From Dichetophora obliterata (Eukaryota; Arthropoda; Insecta; Diptera; Sciomyzidae): a DNA stretch of 64,000 bases. The notes under the pieces are model-generated. The model did no database searches. It was not told the DNA's origin and saw only the letters and a list, made by a program, of their open reading frames with translations. Shown here piece after piece: positions 31,946 to 44,059 of this stretch; the stretch's first letter is position 1; every line of letters starts with the position of its first letter. Location of the stretch: NCBI GenBank assembly GCA_963920525.1, contig OY986438.1, forward strand, positions 79,517,177 to 79,581,176. Reading direction: 5' to 3'. Position numbers and translations under genes: made by a program.

Positions 31946-32203
31946 GTTAAGGGCAGTGTTTTATGCTCTCGTGCGTACTCCTACCGGTGTATTAATAATA
32001 CCGAATTCTCTACTACTGCATTGGGCTCTGCACTGCGGATAAGAGGCATTTCTTTTTAGCCAATTAAGAAGACATTCGCGATGAAATACGTGATTGCATG
32101 TACTTTTTAAAACCAGTTTTTCATCTGTTAGATCTTATCGGCAAATTATGCATGTGCTAATTGCTCGAGAGGGCAAGTTGTCGTTACTATGACGTAAACT
32201 CAT
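31946..32203 (-). pseudogene. RING-H2-like N-terminus of gypsy gag
   Basis: From the ATG at 32203 the minus strand encodes Cys18-x2-Cys21-x14-Cys36-x-His38-x2-His41-x2-Cys44-x10-Tyr55-x2-Cys58, the spacing of a RING-H2 finger. Seven of eight ligands are present; ligand seven is Tyr where Cys is expected, a one-base change. A Trp (L-N-W-L) and Pro (Y-P-Q-C) sit where E3-type RINGs have them. There is a TAA stop at codon 23 and another near 31960. With the MITE removed, the frame continues into the Gln-rich linker and capsid domain. RING-H2 fingers usually bind E2 ubiquitin-conjugating enzymes; a role in this element is inference. Confidence 0.72.
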
Positions 32204-32406
32204 TTTCGCAAATAATAAAAAAAAATTCCGTCATTCACTATTTCTACAAGGCAATTTTGGATTTTGACAAAAACTCTCAATCGTAAATATTTTATGATTT
32301 TACTCTTAAGTGGTTTAACAATACAATAATATGGTTGGTACCAACGAACAAATATGTGTCGCAACTGTCTGTCCATAATATTTCAAAATAATTTAGCTCT
32401 ATTTAA

Positions 32407-32685
32407 CACGTTGACGGACAGTTGCGTCTATAGCCGTCAAGTTCAAGTTCACTATGTGACATGACGGCAATAGCCGTCCAATACGAAACGGTCGTTTTTA
32501 GACACTGCGGCTGTAGCAGCACAAATCCGTAGCTGTAGCCGCAACCTAATTAAAGGTGCTGAATTAATCAAAATTAAGTGTATTTAAGCAGAAAGAGTAA
32601 AACTATACTTCTAATATTCTAAAAATTACAAAAACATATAGTGTCAATTTTCGAATTTCACTTGTTTCTACTGTCCGTCAACGTG
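32407..32685. mobile_element. piggyBac-like MITE with TTAA TSD
   Basis: Perfect inverted ends CACGTTGACGGACAGT, flanked by TTAA at 32403-32406 and 32686-32689. The length is 279 bp and it is non-coding. The TTAA duplication with CAC... termini is the piggyBac pattern. It lies in the untranslated leader of the gypsy element, between the primer site and the gag start. Confidence 0.87.
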
Positions 32686-33091
32686 TTAAAATAAGGTTAT
32701 AACGCATGTTATACAATTCCACTAATAGTAAAATAAAGCTGTCATGAAATTAATAGGTTCCTCAACTTTTAAGTAATAAAAAATTCGTATTTCTGTGAGT
32801 CAATAAAACCTGCATCTAGCTGATTTTTGATTGCAAGTTCAGCACAAAATTTTCAAATTATTACAACAAAAAAAAATTGAAAGTAAAACGAAATTAATTA
32901 AGATTTAAATGCTTTGAAAAGTGGCCAGATACACTAGCATGAAGCCAAGTTTAAGCAGTTATTCCTTCAAAAGCAAAAACATAAAATCAAAATAAAATCA
33001 CAGTACTACATTATTTTAAATTTGGAATATATTTAGAAGGTGACTAGGACAGAATACGGACCCCAAAATAAAATTAACCACTTCTGTTGGG

Positions 33092-33109
33092 GCCCCACGT
33101 TGGGCGCCA
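33092..33109 (-). promoter_or_regulatory. tRNA-Lys primer binding site of gypsy element
   Basis: On the minus strand the sequence is TGGCGCCCAACGTGGGGC. This 18-base match is the one used by retroelements primed by tRNA-Lys (the Lys1,2 type). It lies about 0.9 kb upstream of the gag ATG, with a MITE in between. The few bases before it (minus strand ...CATAACA then GAAAA) look like the end of a 5' LTR. Confidence 0.85.
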
Positions 33110-33113
33110 TTTT

Positions 33114-34077
33114 CTGTTATGAACGATTTGAATCGAGTTCGTTGTCGCTGTGCATTTCTATGTTATTATATCTAAGTTCGCTTATGATGTTTTTAAAGAA
33201 TCCAAATCCAACAAGGAGATCTTGAAAGAGAAGAAATCCTCTAGCTACCCCGTGTGCATCTGGCTTGTCCCGGAGCTTCAGTTTCGAGGGTTCGATGATA
33301 AAAAGTAGCTAGAGATCTACGAACACTTGCACGCAATTCAAAAAGATAACAAAAATATTTCATAAAATCAAATTTTAAATAAAATCAAACGTAGCCAGAC
33401 AGACAGAACCATAGACAAGCGACAACCACATAAACCTGAACATGATACCAAACAAAACAGCGCGAATATTTTTACGGCCGTTCTATTCCAGATGTAATTA
33501 GAAGTCCCAATTAGCATTATCAAACCACTTAATTTCAAATCATTATTCGAAATTTACCAATTCATTATAATTTTTATTCAAAACTAGAATAAACATATAT
33601 TTATAACGATATAAAGGATATACAAATTCATGGCAGATATATTAAATCTTAAAATTAGAAATATTATTTTTATTTACAGTGAACCTAGTGCAAGTGTAAA
33701 AATATTAAAAGGTCTAACTAATAAGGAGTGCCATTTTATGTTTTTTTTTCTTTTTTAAGTAAAATATTATAAGCAGTGTAAGACTCTAGAAAAAATGTTG
33801 TTGTTTTAAAAAAAAAATATGTTACTTTTCTGATAAGAAATTTTTTTACTTTTACCCCACTGTACGAATTTGTATGCTGTGGATATTTCTATTAAATAAT
33901 TCTTTTTCTCAAACAGCTGATCATTCTGTATAGTTCATTGAACTCTCAAGTCTAGTATATAGTTCGTTTCCAACCTGTTCCAATTATAAGTACGTCTTAA
34001 AAAGGTTGAGAGCCAAACTAATGTTTACACATACTTAGGTATAAAAACAAGAAAAATGTATATTTGTACTCACTTAT
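33114..34077 (-). mobile_element. probable 5' LTR of gypsy element plus unassigned DNA
   Basis: The LTR of the minus-strand gypsy element should start directly next to the primer site, at plus-strand TGTTATGAACG (about 33114). It should run upward for several hundred bases. Its outer end cannot be fixed because the 3' LTR is not in the window. The stretch is AT-rich and non-coding. A long-TIR transposon begins at 34078. Confidence 0.45.
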
Positions 34078-36983
34078 ATATGATGAATTTCATTTAAAAA
34101 TCGAGATAAAACTGAAATTTTGAACCCGACCACCTCAGATATCGATGAAATTTTGTTCATAGCTAAATTTGATTAATACAAACAAACTCTCATTTTTAGA
34201 AATGACTGTTTTGCGATTTTTTGGGCGTGGCACAGTGGGAAAGTTTTCGACACAAAAAAATTACACTGTAAAAAATTTATAAAAAAAAGAAAATTTTAAC
34301 TAACGAAAAATCCAAAAAGATCAAGGGTCTTTTTACAGTGTATTACTTTTTTAGTAATACCTTCACCTATACCATATCAAAAAATAAAAATGGGTTCTTT
34401 TTTAGTTTTTTTTATGCAATTTTTTAAGTAGTGTCACTTCTAGTAATTGCCCTTATATTTTATATTTACAGGTAAAATAAATAAACATTGTCCTAGGAAA
34501 ATTATAAATATGTTTTAAACCCAAAAAGTTCTTGCTTGCCTTAAAAATTGCTATATAAATGCTCCTGATGAACGTACCGAAATTCATAATTATAAACAGT
34601 TTCGAGAAGCCAAGATATCCCATTACAATTTTTACGCGTATATTTTAAAAATTTGAGTGAATATGAATTCAAACAATAAGTACAGATGCATAAAAATATC
34701 TAATAAGTGTTGCGCTTCGCTTCGTAAAATAAGTGAAAACGAGGCTGCAAATATAATTGAATATTTTCCAGCTGTCGCCAGCATTCATTGTAGCCGTATT
34801 TGCGAAACTTGCCGGAATACACTGAGAAAAGCGCGCAGTCGTAATTAATCCAACGTGGAGCAGAATGAAGTCTCAAATTATTTACCAACAACGCCCAGCG
34901 ATGAAATTAGCGAAGAATTGAATGAACTTCCAACTTGTACCAGCCGTAATGCAAACATCGAAAGCAACGAACTCATTGAAAATATAAATGATCATATTAT
35001 TCCTCATCTACCAAACCAAATGTCGCCTCTTAAGAGGAAATATATCAAACGAGATGCATACAGAAATAGAAAATCACTGCAAATTTTGGAAAATGTAGCA
35101 GATTCACTTGTAGCTGATCCATTGTGCGATTTGTCAGCGCAACTTGAAAACGTCAAAGCCATTTACGAAGAAATTTTGCAAAATATCAAATATCAAATAG
35201 AGAACAGCTCAAATCTTTTGGAAAAGCAAAAACTTTTATCTCTCTTACCAATCAATATGAGTCACGCAGAAATTAAAGATCGTTTTGGGGATGATATATC
35301 TCACGATTGTATCACAAAAAGTAAAGATATCCAAAGGAATAAAACGAAGTTTGCAGATATCAATCTTTTAAAAAAGAGCACACGTAGTTTACCAACCGAA
35401 ACTCTAAGCACAGTCAAGTTATTTTATGAAGATGATGAAATTAGTCGAATGATGCCAGGATCGCAAGATTCAATTACTGTTAAACAAGGAAACTTACGTG
35501 AAAAAGTTCAAAAAAGACTGATGTTATCTTCACTACGCGAATCTTACTACGAATTTAAAAAAAAACATCCCTTGGCCAAAGTGGGTTTTACAAAATTTAC
35601 AATGTTAAGGCCAAAAAATTGTATGAAACTTGGAGTTGGAAACCAGCAAAATATCTGTGTATGCACATTGCATCAGAATATGAAATTGATGTTTGAAAAA
35701 AGTGGCTAAAAATCAATTTGTATTGAAAGAGAATGCACATTTACCGACTACAAAGATGTTCTCAAATTCGTTGTTTGTAATGGTGACATAGAAAAAAGCG
35801 AGTGTTGCGTTTCAATGTGTGGTCACTGCTTCAAAAATTTAAATAATCTGACGCTGAATGGCACTTTTATGCTACCAGTCACGGAAAATCTGCATGTGAT
35901 GGAATCGGAGGAACATTGAAGAGAGGTGCTCGAAATTATAGTATTGCAAATAAAAATGAAATCCAGTCAACGAGGCAACTCTATCACTGGGCATCAGAAA
36001 CATATAAGACCACCATACAAGTTGCTTACGCAGATGCTGACGAATACAACAACGTTAAAGAAAAGCTATTTTCAAGATATAAAGAAGCTCAAACTATAGC
36101 AGGAACTCAAGGCTTTCATTCATTCATTCCGATAAATGAAACTTTTGTACATGTGCGCAGATATTCTGACTGTGCCAAATTTAAGCAGCGCAAAATTTCT
36201 TACAAATAATTAACTTAAAAAAAATTTAAATAAAATAAAACACAAATTAATAAAAACATGGCAAATAATATAAACAATTGTTGATGGTTTTTTATTAGTA
36301 AACATTTAAAAAATGTTATAATTGTTGAACTATTTTGTAAATGTGTAAGAATGTGACCTGATATTTTCACTGTTATTCGAATTATTTCGAATACTTTCGG
36401 TACGTATTACTAGAAGTGACACTACTTAAAAAATTGGGGTTAAAACATATTCATAATTTTCCTAGGACTATGTTTATTTATTTTACCTGTAAATATAAAA
36501 TATAAGGGCAATTACTAGAAGTGACACTACTTAAAAATTATATAAAAAAAACTAAAAAAGAACCCATTTTTATTTTTTGATTTGGTATAGGTGAAAGATA
36601 AACCTTTCTAAAAAAGTAATACACTGTAAAAAAACCCTTGATCTTTTTGGATTTTTCGTTAGTTAAAATTTTCTTTTTTTTATAAATTTTTTACAATGTA
36701 ATTTTTTTTTGTGTCATAAAACGTGTCATAAAGCCTGTTAAAATATCTTTTTAACGGTTTAGCCGATTTTGAGTTATTGTAGTTTAAATGGAGCTCTTTT
36801 TGACCATTTTCGCGTTTTTTCGAAAACTTTCCCACTGTGCCACGCCCAAAAAATCGCAAAACAGCCATTTCTAAAAATGAGAGTTTGTTTGTATTAATCA
36901 AATTTAGCTATGAACAAAGTTTCATCGATATCTGAGGGGGTCGGGTTCAAAGCATCTCGATTTTAACATGAAATTCATCATAT
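34078..36983. mobile_element. unclassified DNA transposon with long TIRs (element B)
   Basis: The left arm (34078 to about 34525) and right arm (about 36425-36983) are inverted copies with some insertions. Shared blocks include ATATGATGAATTT at the tips, GATATCGATGAAATTTTG, TTTTTTGGGCGTGGCACAGTG, AAAAAGATCAAGGGT and TTATATTTTATATTTACAGG. The right arm has about 100 bp of extra sequence near 36715-36820. Between the arms is a single plus-strand protein frame with lesions. The total is about 2.9 kb. No clean target duplication was found; CTTA is next to both tips, offset by one base. Confidence 0.85.
34657..36209 (+). pseudogene. element B protein, putative transposase
   Basis: The frame begins at ATG 34657 with a Cys-rich region (H-C-S-R-I-C-E-T-C). 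A TAA follows at 34846-34848, then a long open stretch to a TAA at 35709. A conserved block Y-E-D-D-E-I-S-R-M-M-P-G-S-Q-D and R-P-K-N-C-M lead to C-V-C-T-L-H-Q-N-M-K-L-M. After the stop, C-G-H-C-F continues to about 35860. A junction then moves to a frame with S-H-G-K-S-A-C-D-G-I-G-G-T-L-K-R and ends I-A-G-T-Q-G-F-H-S-F-I-P-I. I recognise these blocks from a large, poorly named family of arthropod and cnidarian repeat proteins. The part between the Cys region and the H-G-K motif, which in full-length relatives holds more catalytic residues, seems deleted. Confidence 0.7.
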
Positions 36984-38080
36984 CTTAAAATATTAAATTT
37001 TAAGTTTGTTTCTTTTCCTTAACCTTTTTTTTTTCCTCTGCACATATTCTAACTTTAAAATATGAAAATTTTTCTTCATTCGTTTTTTTATGTATTTCTT
37101 TTTTTTTTTATTTCTCACTACACGCGAACCGATCTGTCTGAATTAATTAAAATTCAGACAGATTTGAATTAAAATATTGAATTAAAATAAAAATTGATTT
37201 TCAGCAACTGATTGTAAAACTGGTTGAAAAACTGAAAACAAACCAAAAACCCGCCTGCACACTGCTTATTTTCATCAACCAGCAACCAGTTTATCAACCA
37301 GCTCGTCTATAGGGGCCTTCAAGTCTTGCCTTGGTTGACATTCTTGTGTCGCAGACGTTCGTAATCGCTAGCGCTCACACTCTAGGCATTCGTATCAAAA
37401 GCGATTGGTAACATGCATTTGCGCATTATTTTAAATACGGGAAGCACATTCGTTACTTATTTATTGACGAGACAATCGAAACGCACTCAAGCTGTTCTCT
37501 GATACACTCTGCAAAGCAGCAACAACCACCCAAAAACAGCAACTGCGACCAAAATATTAAACGATTTTAATGTTGGTTCAACCTATGCTGCAACCGGCAA
37601 TAAGTTAAGGTCCAATAATAATAGAAGTAACGTAATGTAGTCTAATGTCAGTTGAGCAGTGCGTTCTTTCACTTATTGATTCAAAGAATACTTTCCTATA
37701 CAAGTGATTATAATAAACGTAACGTAATGTAACGGGACGTAAAGATCCGGTCAATTTCGATTTCTGTGTTACTTTACATTACGTCTGTTTAAAGAGGAAC
37801 TAAACATTGAGGTTAGATTCGATTATTGCGTTATTTTATTTTGTTAAACTACGCTTTTTGTTGAGTTTTCGTTATTAATGTGATAGTTCTATATATCCAC
37901 AGCTATGGATGACGAAGTTTTAATTGAACTTGTACGGGAACGTGCAATTATTTACGACAAACAACTGTGTGGCTACTGCCTTTTATTATTGCTACAACGT
38001 TTTCTTACAGCACGTCCCGTCCCGATGACAGTTCACAACATTTCGTTACTTTACATTACGTCTATTATAATTCTACCTTA
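36984..38080. other. intergenic, no gene recognised
   Basis: AT-rich, with a short inverted repeat (GATCTGTCTGAATT / AATTCAGACAGAT) near 37130-37165 and CGTAACGTAATGTAAC-type motifs near 37630-37800. No coding region is recognised. Confidence 0.4.
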
Positions 38081-38593
38081 ATGCGCACCTTACACGGTCA
38101 ATTATTTGACGTCAGTCAGGTATATGTGTTAGTAAATATTTGTTTGTATGCGTTACACAGACCGGTTGATGGCTTAATTGATCAAAATCTACATTTATAG
38201 ATATTTTGCAATGCTGGTCAAGCGGCTGGATGTGTGTAAGGGCTTGATTGATCAATCTTTCGTCATTTCGTTTGCTTTCGTCGTGCAGTAAACATTACTG
38301 CAGGAAAAAAGAGCTTTACATAATAAATTTAAGAAGGCAAACAATTTTGGCAGAGTTTATTAACTCTTTTTCTTTTATTTTTACGCTTTTTAATGCGTAG
38401 CTAATAATTACATGATTAGCAAGTAATGCAATATGCTCGATACAATCGTCCGTTTAACTCATCGCACGTCTGTGTTCCATAAAAAATAATGCAGAATGAA
38501 AGTTTGACGATATGATTGATGTGTGTAAGGGCTAGCATCAATCAACACGTACACATGCTGGACGTCAAATGATTGACCGTGTAAGGTGCGCAT
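38081..38593. mobile_element. TA-flanked MITE (about 513 bp)
   Basis: Inverted ends of about 34 bp begin ATGCGCACCTTACACGGTC and differ at one position between sides. Both sides are flanked by TA (38079-38080, 38594-38595), the target of the Tc1/mariner superfamily. The interior has no transposase. Confidence 0.72.
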
Positions 38594-38595
38594 TA

Positions 38596-39460
38596 CGTAA
38601 CTTCGACACACACGCTGCAACTTCATCGTCAAAAACTTCCAAGGTTCACTTCCAGCTTTGCTTTGGTTGCAGCGTGTATGGGGCCCATAAGAATTTTCGT
38701 AACTTTATTCGTAAGAACTATTTTGACGACAATGATACACAAAACAAAACGGAGATTATCATAGTCAAGTGAAAATCTATTTATGGTATTTATTTGTTTT
38801 GTCCATTTTATTTATTTGCTAGAAACTTGCTTGAAAAATTTGAAACACAAAAAAGCTGACATTTGCAGTTTGACAGCGTACACGTTACGCAGGCTTATTT
38901 ACGACATACGAGACAAATTCAGTGCGTAAAATGTTGCGAACATCGTATCTCGATGTTTATTTAAAAAAAAGTAACGTTTCGGCAGTTTTTACGAAATACG
39001 AGGCATTTACGAAGTGACATGAATTACACTATTGGTTTTATTAAATAAACGTATTCAGTCAGACGGCCATTGTAAGACCGCCTTACAATATTTATTGAAT
39101 ATATATGAAATTGTGTGTATATATTATCAACTGACAGTCTCAACTCTTCCTTAGGAACCTAGGGCCCAACTCTGTAAGTCTTAGAAAAATCGGTTAAGGT
39201 TTAGAGGTGACAATTTTTATTTTAGTTTTTCCAAAATTGATTAAAAAAAAAATACGTATCTACTATTTTTTGTTTATCTTCCTGATTATTGAAATCTTAT
39301 TAATATTCGGTTATTATTCACTGTTGACTTACGGTTATGACTTACTTCTCAAACCTATCCAATGAAAATAATACTTTTTTTCAAAAATATTTTTGTTAAA
39401 TCTTCATCCGTTTTTAATATTCCAGCTATAGGGAGTGTTACAAGATTTTTATGTATATAT
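38596..39460. other. intergenic, possible hAT terminus
   Basis: No gene is recognised. GCCCAACTCTG near 39163-39173 is the complement of the CAGAGTTGGGC tip of the hAT element at 16742. A related, unpaired hAT end may be present. Confidence 0.35.
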
Positions 39461-41472
39461 GTATTTATTTATTTATTGGCCACTTTACAAACAGGTTTGT
39501 TTATTTTTTTTTTCTTAATTGAATTTAGAATTTAATTAAATTTAATTGAATTTAGTTAAATTAAGGTGTTATAGAAAATTAAGGTATTAAGGAAGGTATT
39601 ATGACGGATACAGGGACTTGGAAATATTTTTCTTAAAAGTTAATTTAGACATAGGGGGTGAATAATACTCGCTGGTATTGAATTCTCTACAGCACATATT
39701 TATCGGCTCATTTCTTGCGTAGAGAGTGTGATGTTGATATTCATTTAATAGTTGTGTGTTCCGTGTACGTCTGATAGAGTCATTAAATCGTATCTTATTT
39801 GATATATACTCGCTATCAAAAACACCGATAATGATATCGAAAGTAAAACATGAACTAAGAAAAGTCCTTCTTGTTGAATAGGGCATTAAATTCAGAAGGC
39901 TAAACCTATACTCACGGGGTTTATACGTGTCCCTAAGCGCAAAAAGCAGAAATTGCTTTTGAATAGATTCACGTCTTTTACTGTGTGATTCGAAAGCAGG
40001 ATTCCAAATAATGCATCCATATTCAAGACGAGGGCACACTAACGCACAGTATAATGCCTTCGTGACCCAAACAACAAACCAAGTAGTTTGTTGGCCCTAG
40101 ATACAATTTTATCATAATGTAAGTTGAAACACAAACTGTTGTCTAAGACAACACTAAGATCAACAATATGGTTGACTCTTTCAAGTTCGGTGCTGTTGAG
40201 GAAGTAACTGTCATTTGTTACTAAATTTTTACGGGAGAAGGTCACTACGCAGCATTTCTTAACATAAAGATAAAGTTTATTTTGATTGCACAAGTGCTCA
40301 AAACATGACAGTTTCGGCTGTAGTTAAATTAAATTTGTTTCCGATTTAATAACATGATACATTTTTAGGTCGTCTGCATACATTAGATGTGGGATATCGC
40401 GAAGAATATCAGATAGGTCTGCGATAAAAATATTAAAGAGAAGTGGACCAAGCTGACTACCTTGTGGTACGCCGGATGTAACTAAAATCTGTTTGGATAA
40501 GGTACCTTGCAATTTTACGAATTGGGACCTGTCGTGGAAATGGGACTTCAGCCAACTGAGCAAAGATCCTGAGATACTAATCTTTTCCAATTTGAAAGCC
40601 AAGATATCATGATCGACTCGATCAAAGCTTTGCTAAAGTCGGTGTATATTGCCTCCACTTTATGTCCTTTTTCCATTTTACTTTAAACACCAGAGATCAT
40701 AGTCATTAGATTTGTTGTGGTTGATCTACCTTTACGGAAACCATGTTGCTGTTCATTGAGTAAAGGATTTGTGGCGGTTATCCAATTTTTAAGTAAATAA
40801 TTTGTCTGGCAACACTAACTTGAAATTATATTACTCTTATGTACACATGAATTTTTACTCAGATGTTATACACAAATATCTTTTTTATATATTGTTATAA
40901 GTGAAACAGTTAGGCATATTTTTCGTATACCTAAATTTTTTTGCCAACCTCAAGGTTAAGACATTTTTTTCATCTTGTTTATATATAAGTTATAAGTAAG
41001 ACACTTAAGCAAAAGCATATTTAGAGTATTAGAGTTAGTTCAACATGAACCAGAAGAGTGAGAGTAAACTTGCGAAAGTCTCACAAGTAATTAAATGTAA
41101 AAAATGTAATAAAATTATGAAAAGTTAAATTAAAGTCTGGTGAAAACAAAATATTTTATTTTTAATTGGTATCGGAATGCATTTTTATTTTTCAGCAAGA
41201 ATTTTATAGACAGGTTGTTTAAAACGTAGCTTGCGTAAGCAGCAAGTTGAAACGCCAATTTTTTGCGACCTCAGATTTATAATAGATGTTAGTTTTGAGC
41301 ATATAATTTTTTCGAACAATTTTGGAATAGCCCATAATATGGCGATTCCTCTATAGTTTCCAAAAGACCTTTTATCGAAATTTTTATAAATTGGTGTTAG
41401 GTGTGATATCTTCCAATACGATGGAAAAGATCCTTAGAGCAGAGATTTGTTAAATATTATATATAATGGAAT
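39461..41472 (-). pseudogene. LINE 1: reverse transcriptase part (3' half)
   Basis: A minus-strand non-LTR retrotransposon. In transcription order the pieces include I-Y-K-N-F near 41390, H-G-F-R-K-G-R-S near 40740, Y-T-D-F-S-K-A near 40650, and G-V-P-Q-G-S-Q-L-G-P-L-L-F with the catalytic Y-A-D-D (40324-40602). C-terminal pieces (40039-40293, 39599-40039) follow. Frameshifts separate them and about 400 bp near 40805-41215 looks foreign. The 3' end is a short TAAA-type tail (plus-strand ATTTATTTATTTATT at 39461-39477). The RT type resembles the Jockey/CR1 group. The element's 5' half lies beyond the BEL insertion. Confidence 0.87.
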
Positions 41473-41773
41473 TGTTGGGTGCGATCATCTCCAGATTATC
41501 ACCTATGGTTGTTAATATTTTGAGTTTTTTTTTACTTCTAATAACTATTGTAGCGAATAATGTATTTTGAACAAATAATCACTAATTTCGAATCATATTA
41601 CTCAATGCTCTCACTAAATGCAATATCACAATTTTACTCATATTGCCGTTGCTTTTTAATTTTTCTCTATACGCATATTGAAATGTAGAAGTTTAAGTTA
41701 GTTGGAATAAACCAGTTGAACTACAAACATTAACGAATTTTTACTCTCGTATTAATTTATTTTCGCTCGAACA
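41473..41773 (+). repeat. BEL/Pao 5' LTR
   Basis: 301 bp, TGTTGGG...GAACA, directly followed by TTTGGCGACCGTGATAA, the usual position and look of a primer site in insect LTR elements. It contains AATAAA-type sequence near its end (GGAATAAACC). Confidence 0.92.
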
Positions 41774-42452
41774 TTTGGCGACCGTGATAATCGTTTCAAA
41801 AATCGCGAGGTAATAAAATCATCACGACTGCAACAATCACTTTTTCGTCGAAATTTGCAAGAAGAATTCATCGTGACCATAGTTACTGCGTCCCAGATTT
41901 GCAGTTTTTCGACGCTATTATTGGTAATATTACCATTCCCCGCTATCGTCGAGGCACCAAAGGCCTAATACTCATTATTTGTCGAAGCGTCGTTAAAACT
42001 GTCATCTCTGCCGCCGTCGTCGCCCGTCGAACCACCGACTCAAGCCACTGTCCGCAAACTTGATGTTAACTTAACATTTATATAAGTTAATATAAAATCT
42101 TGGGATTTCATAAGACAAACTTTTTAACAATCCCAAGTAAACAGACATCAACAAGTATTCAACTCGCAAAGCAATTTGCACTTAATTTTCGTAAAGGTTT
42201 ATTTGTTTTTGTATCTAACTATTGTTACAGTTACAAATTGTATTAAACTTGCATTTCAAGTTTATTGGAGCACTGCGCCACATTGTTGCTAGGGAAATCT
42301 CTCATCATAGGCAATCGGACATTTCTGCTTATCGTGTTAATTTTTTAATCCCATACGCTTTATCACTGTGGTGTTCTTATAATTTCGTGACACTTAATTT
42401 TGCTGCTGCCGCCATCCCTCACAGATTGGCCATCTCTTAACTATTTTTTATA

Positions 42453-43454
42453 ATGCCGAACGATGATGATAACGGTACAGGCGTGTCGTCTCTTAAACAA
42501 CAGCGTCTGATCGTGAAGAGAAATATAAAAAGCATCAAATCGAAAGTAGAAAAACAAGGTGAGCAAGAAGATGGTACCATTTTAGAATGTCGTCTTCAAA
42601 TTTTAGAATTGTATTTTACTCAAATCTGTCATATTCAAAGTAAAATTTAAAAATTAGAGCCGAACGATGATAAAAGAGGTGAAATTGAGGATTTGTTTAT
42701 AAATGCTAAAGCAAAATTGATGTCATTATTGAGTGCCAAGCGCCGTTCTAGCATGGCTGACCAAAGTTTTGTGCATAATTTATCGTCGAATTCAAGTTTC
42801 TCTCACACCCATCGTCTTCCTCACTTAAAGTTACCAAAATTCAGTGGACGTTATGCTGATTACAATCGATTCATTGCCGCATTTACAAGTTTGGTACATA
42901 ATGATACCACTCTGTCTGTTGTTGATAAATTCGAATACTTGAAAGGTTGTTTGCATGATCAGGCGCTGGCTGTCGTTGAGCCTTTTCAAGTGACTGAGGA
43001 TAACTATTCAAAGGCGCTGGCTCAGTTAAAGGTGCGCTTTGATAATAAAGTTCAAATTTTTCTTGATCATATCAACGCAGTTTTCGAAATTGAAAAAATG
43101 AAAAAGAACGATGCAATGTCACTTCGACACATAATTGATACAGTGTCTGCATTGCGTGGCTCACTATTATCGCTAGGGTCAGAAAAGGAGGTAATGAATG
43201 CAATTATTATTCACATCGTAATGTCGAAGGTGGATTTAGATTCGAAAGCTTCATATGATGAAAAGCAAGAGTTTACCTCCTTACCATATTCGGAATTTTG
43301 TTATAATATATTAAGCCGAAGATGTCAGCTGTTAGAAAGTCGCGTAAAAAGGGTTGATGTTCCAGAAAAGCAGCTTGAAACTAAGGTAAAAACCTATTCG
43401 AAAGGGCGGTCACATACTTTTTTTCAATTCGAAGGCATCTTGTGTGCAATGTGA
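42453..43454 (+). pseudogene. BEL/Pao gag-like N-terminal region
   Basis: The frame starts M-P-N-D-D-D-N-G at 42453, meets a TAA at 42648-42650 and resumes in frame. It contains H-L-K-L-P-K-F-S-G-R-Y-A-D-Y-N-R-F and F-E-Y-L-K-G-C-L, the classic BEL gag-domain motifs (DUF1759-type). A helical region follows with V-M-S-K-V-D-L-D-S. It is broken by a frameshift at about 43450. The leader from the LTR to this start is about 680 bp. Confidence 0.88.
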
Positions 43455-43484
43455 CAGTACCTGCTTGGTACTTGTTCATCTTTT

Positions 43485-43904
43485 TTGTCATTATCCGTAT
43501 CTGAACGTTTTGATTTCGCCAAGCGACATGGGCTGTGTATTAATTGTTTGCGCAAAGGACAGACTGTGTCCAAGTGCCAGTCGCACTCTCGTTGCCGTGT
43601 ATGTCATCAATCCCACCACACCATCTTGCAGATGTATTTCGTCTCGAATCAAGCTCAACTAGCAAAATCCGTCAATTTACCTCCCTCTTCTGAAGTGACG
43701 CAGGCGACAACACAAGCAGCTGCAGTGTCGCTCGTAACGCGTTCGTACAAAAGTGCGATTATACCGACTGCTTTGATTTTAATAAAAGACATATTTGATA
43801 TTTATCAACCGGTGCGATCCCAACTAGACTCTTGCTCCGAAATCAATTTTATTACTGAGGAGACAGCGATACGATTAAGATTACAATTTCACCATAAAAA
43901 CTAA
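43485..43904 (+). pseudogene. BEL/Pao zinc knuckles and protease
   Basis: The frame carries C-I-N-C-L-R-K-G-Q-T-V-S-K-C and C-R-V-C-H-Q-S-H-H, a BEL-type double zinc motif. The aspartic protease site follows as Q-L-D-S-C-S-E-I-N-F-I, where the normally conserved Gly after D-S is Cys. That change would kill the protease. A stop at about 43904 ends the frame. Confidence 0.85.
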
Positions 43905-44059
43905 GAAGTCTTCGGTATTACCGACATTCGCACCGAATTTTAACATTTCGTCACAGCCACAGTGAGATCTCGTGTGAGCACATTCGAATGGTCTTCTAAT
44001 TTCGTCGTCACAAAAAACATATCTGCGTTGCAGCCAAGCGAATACTTAAACGTTTCAAG

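Noticed and set aside
32403..32689. Stem-loop read as a transcription terminator
   Set aside because: The inverted repeats are 279 bp apart with TTAA flanks; a MITE explains them better.
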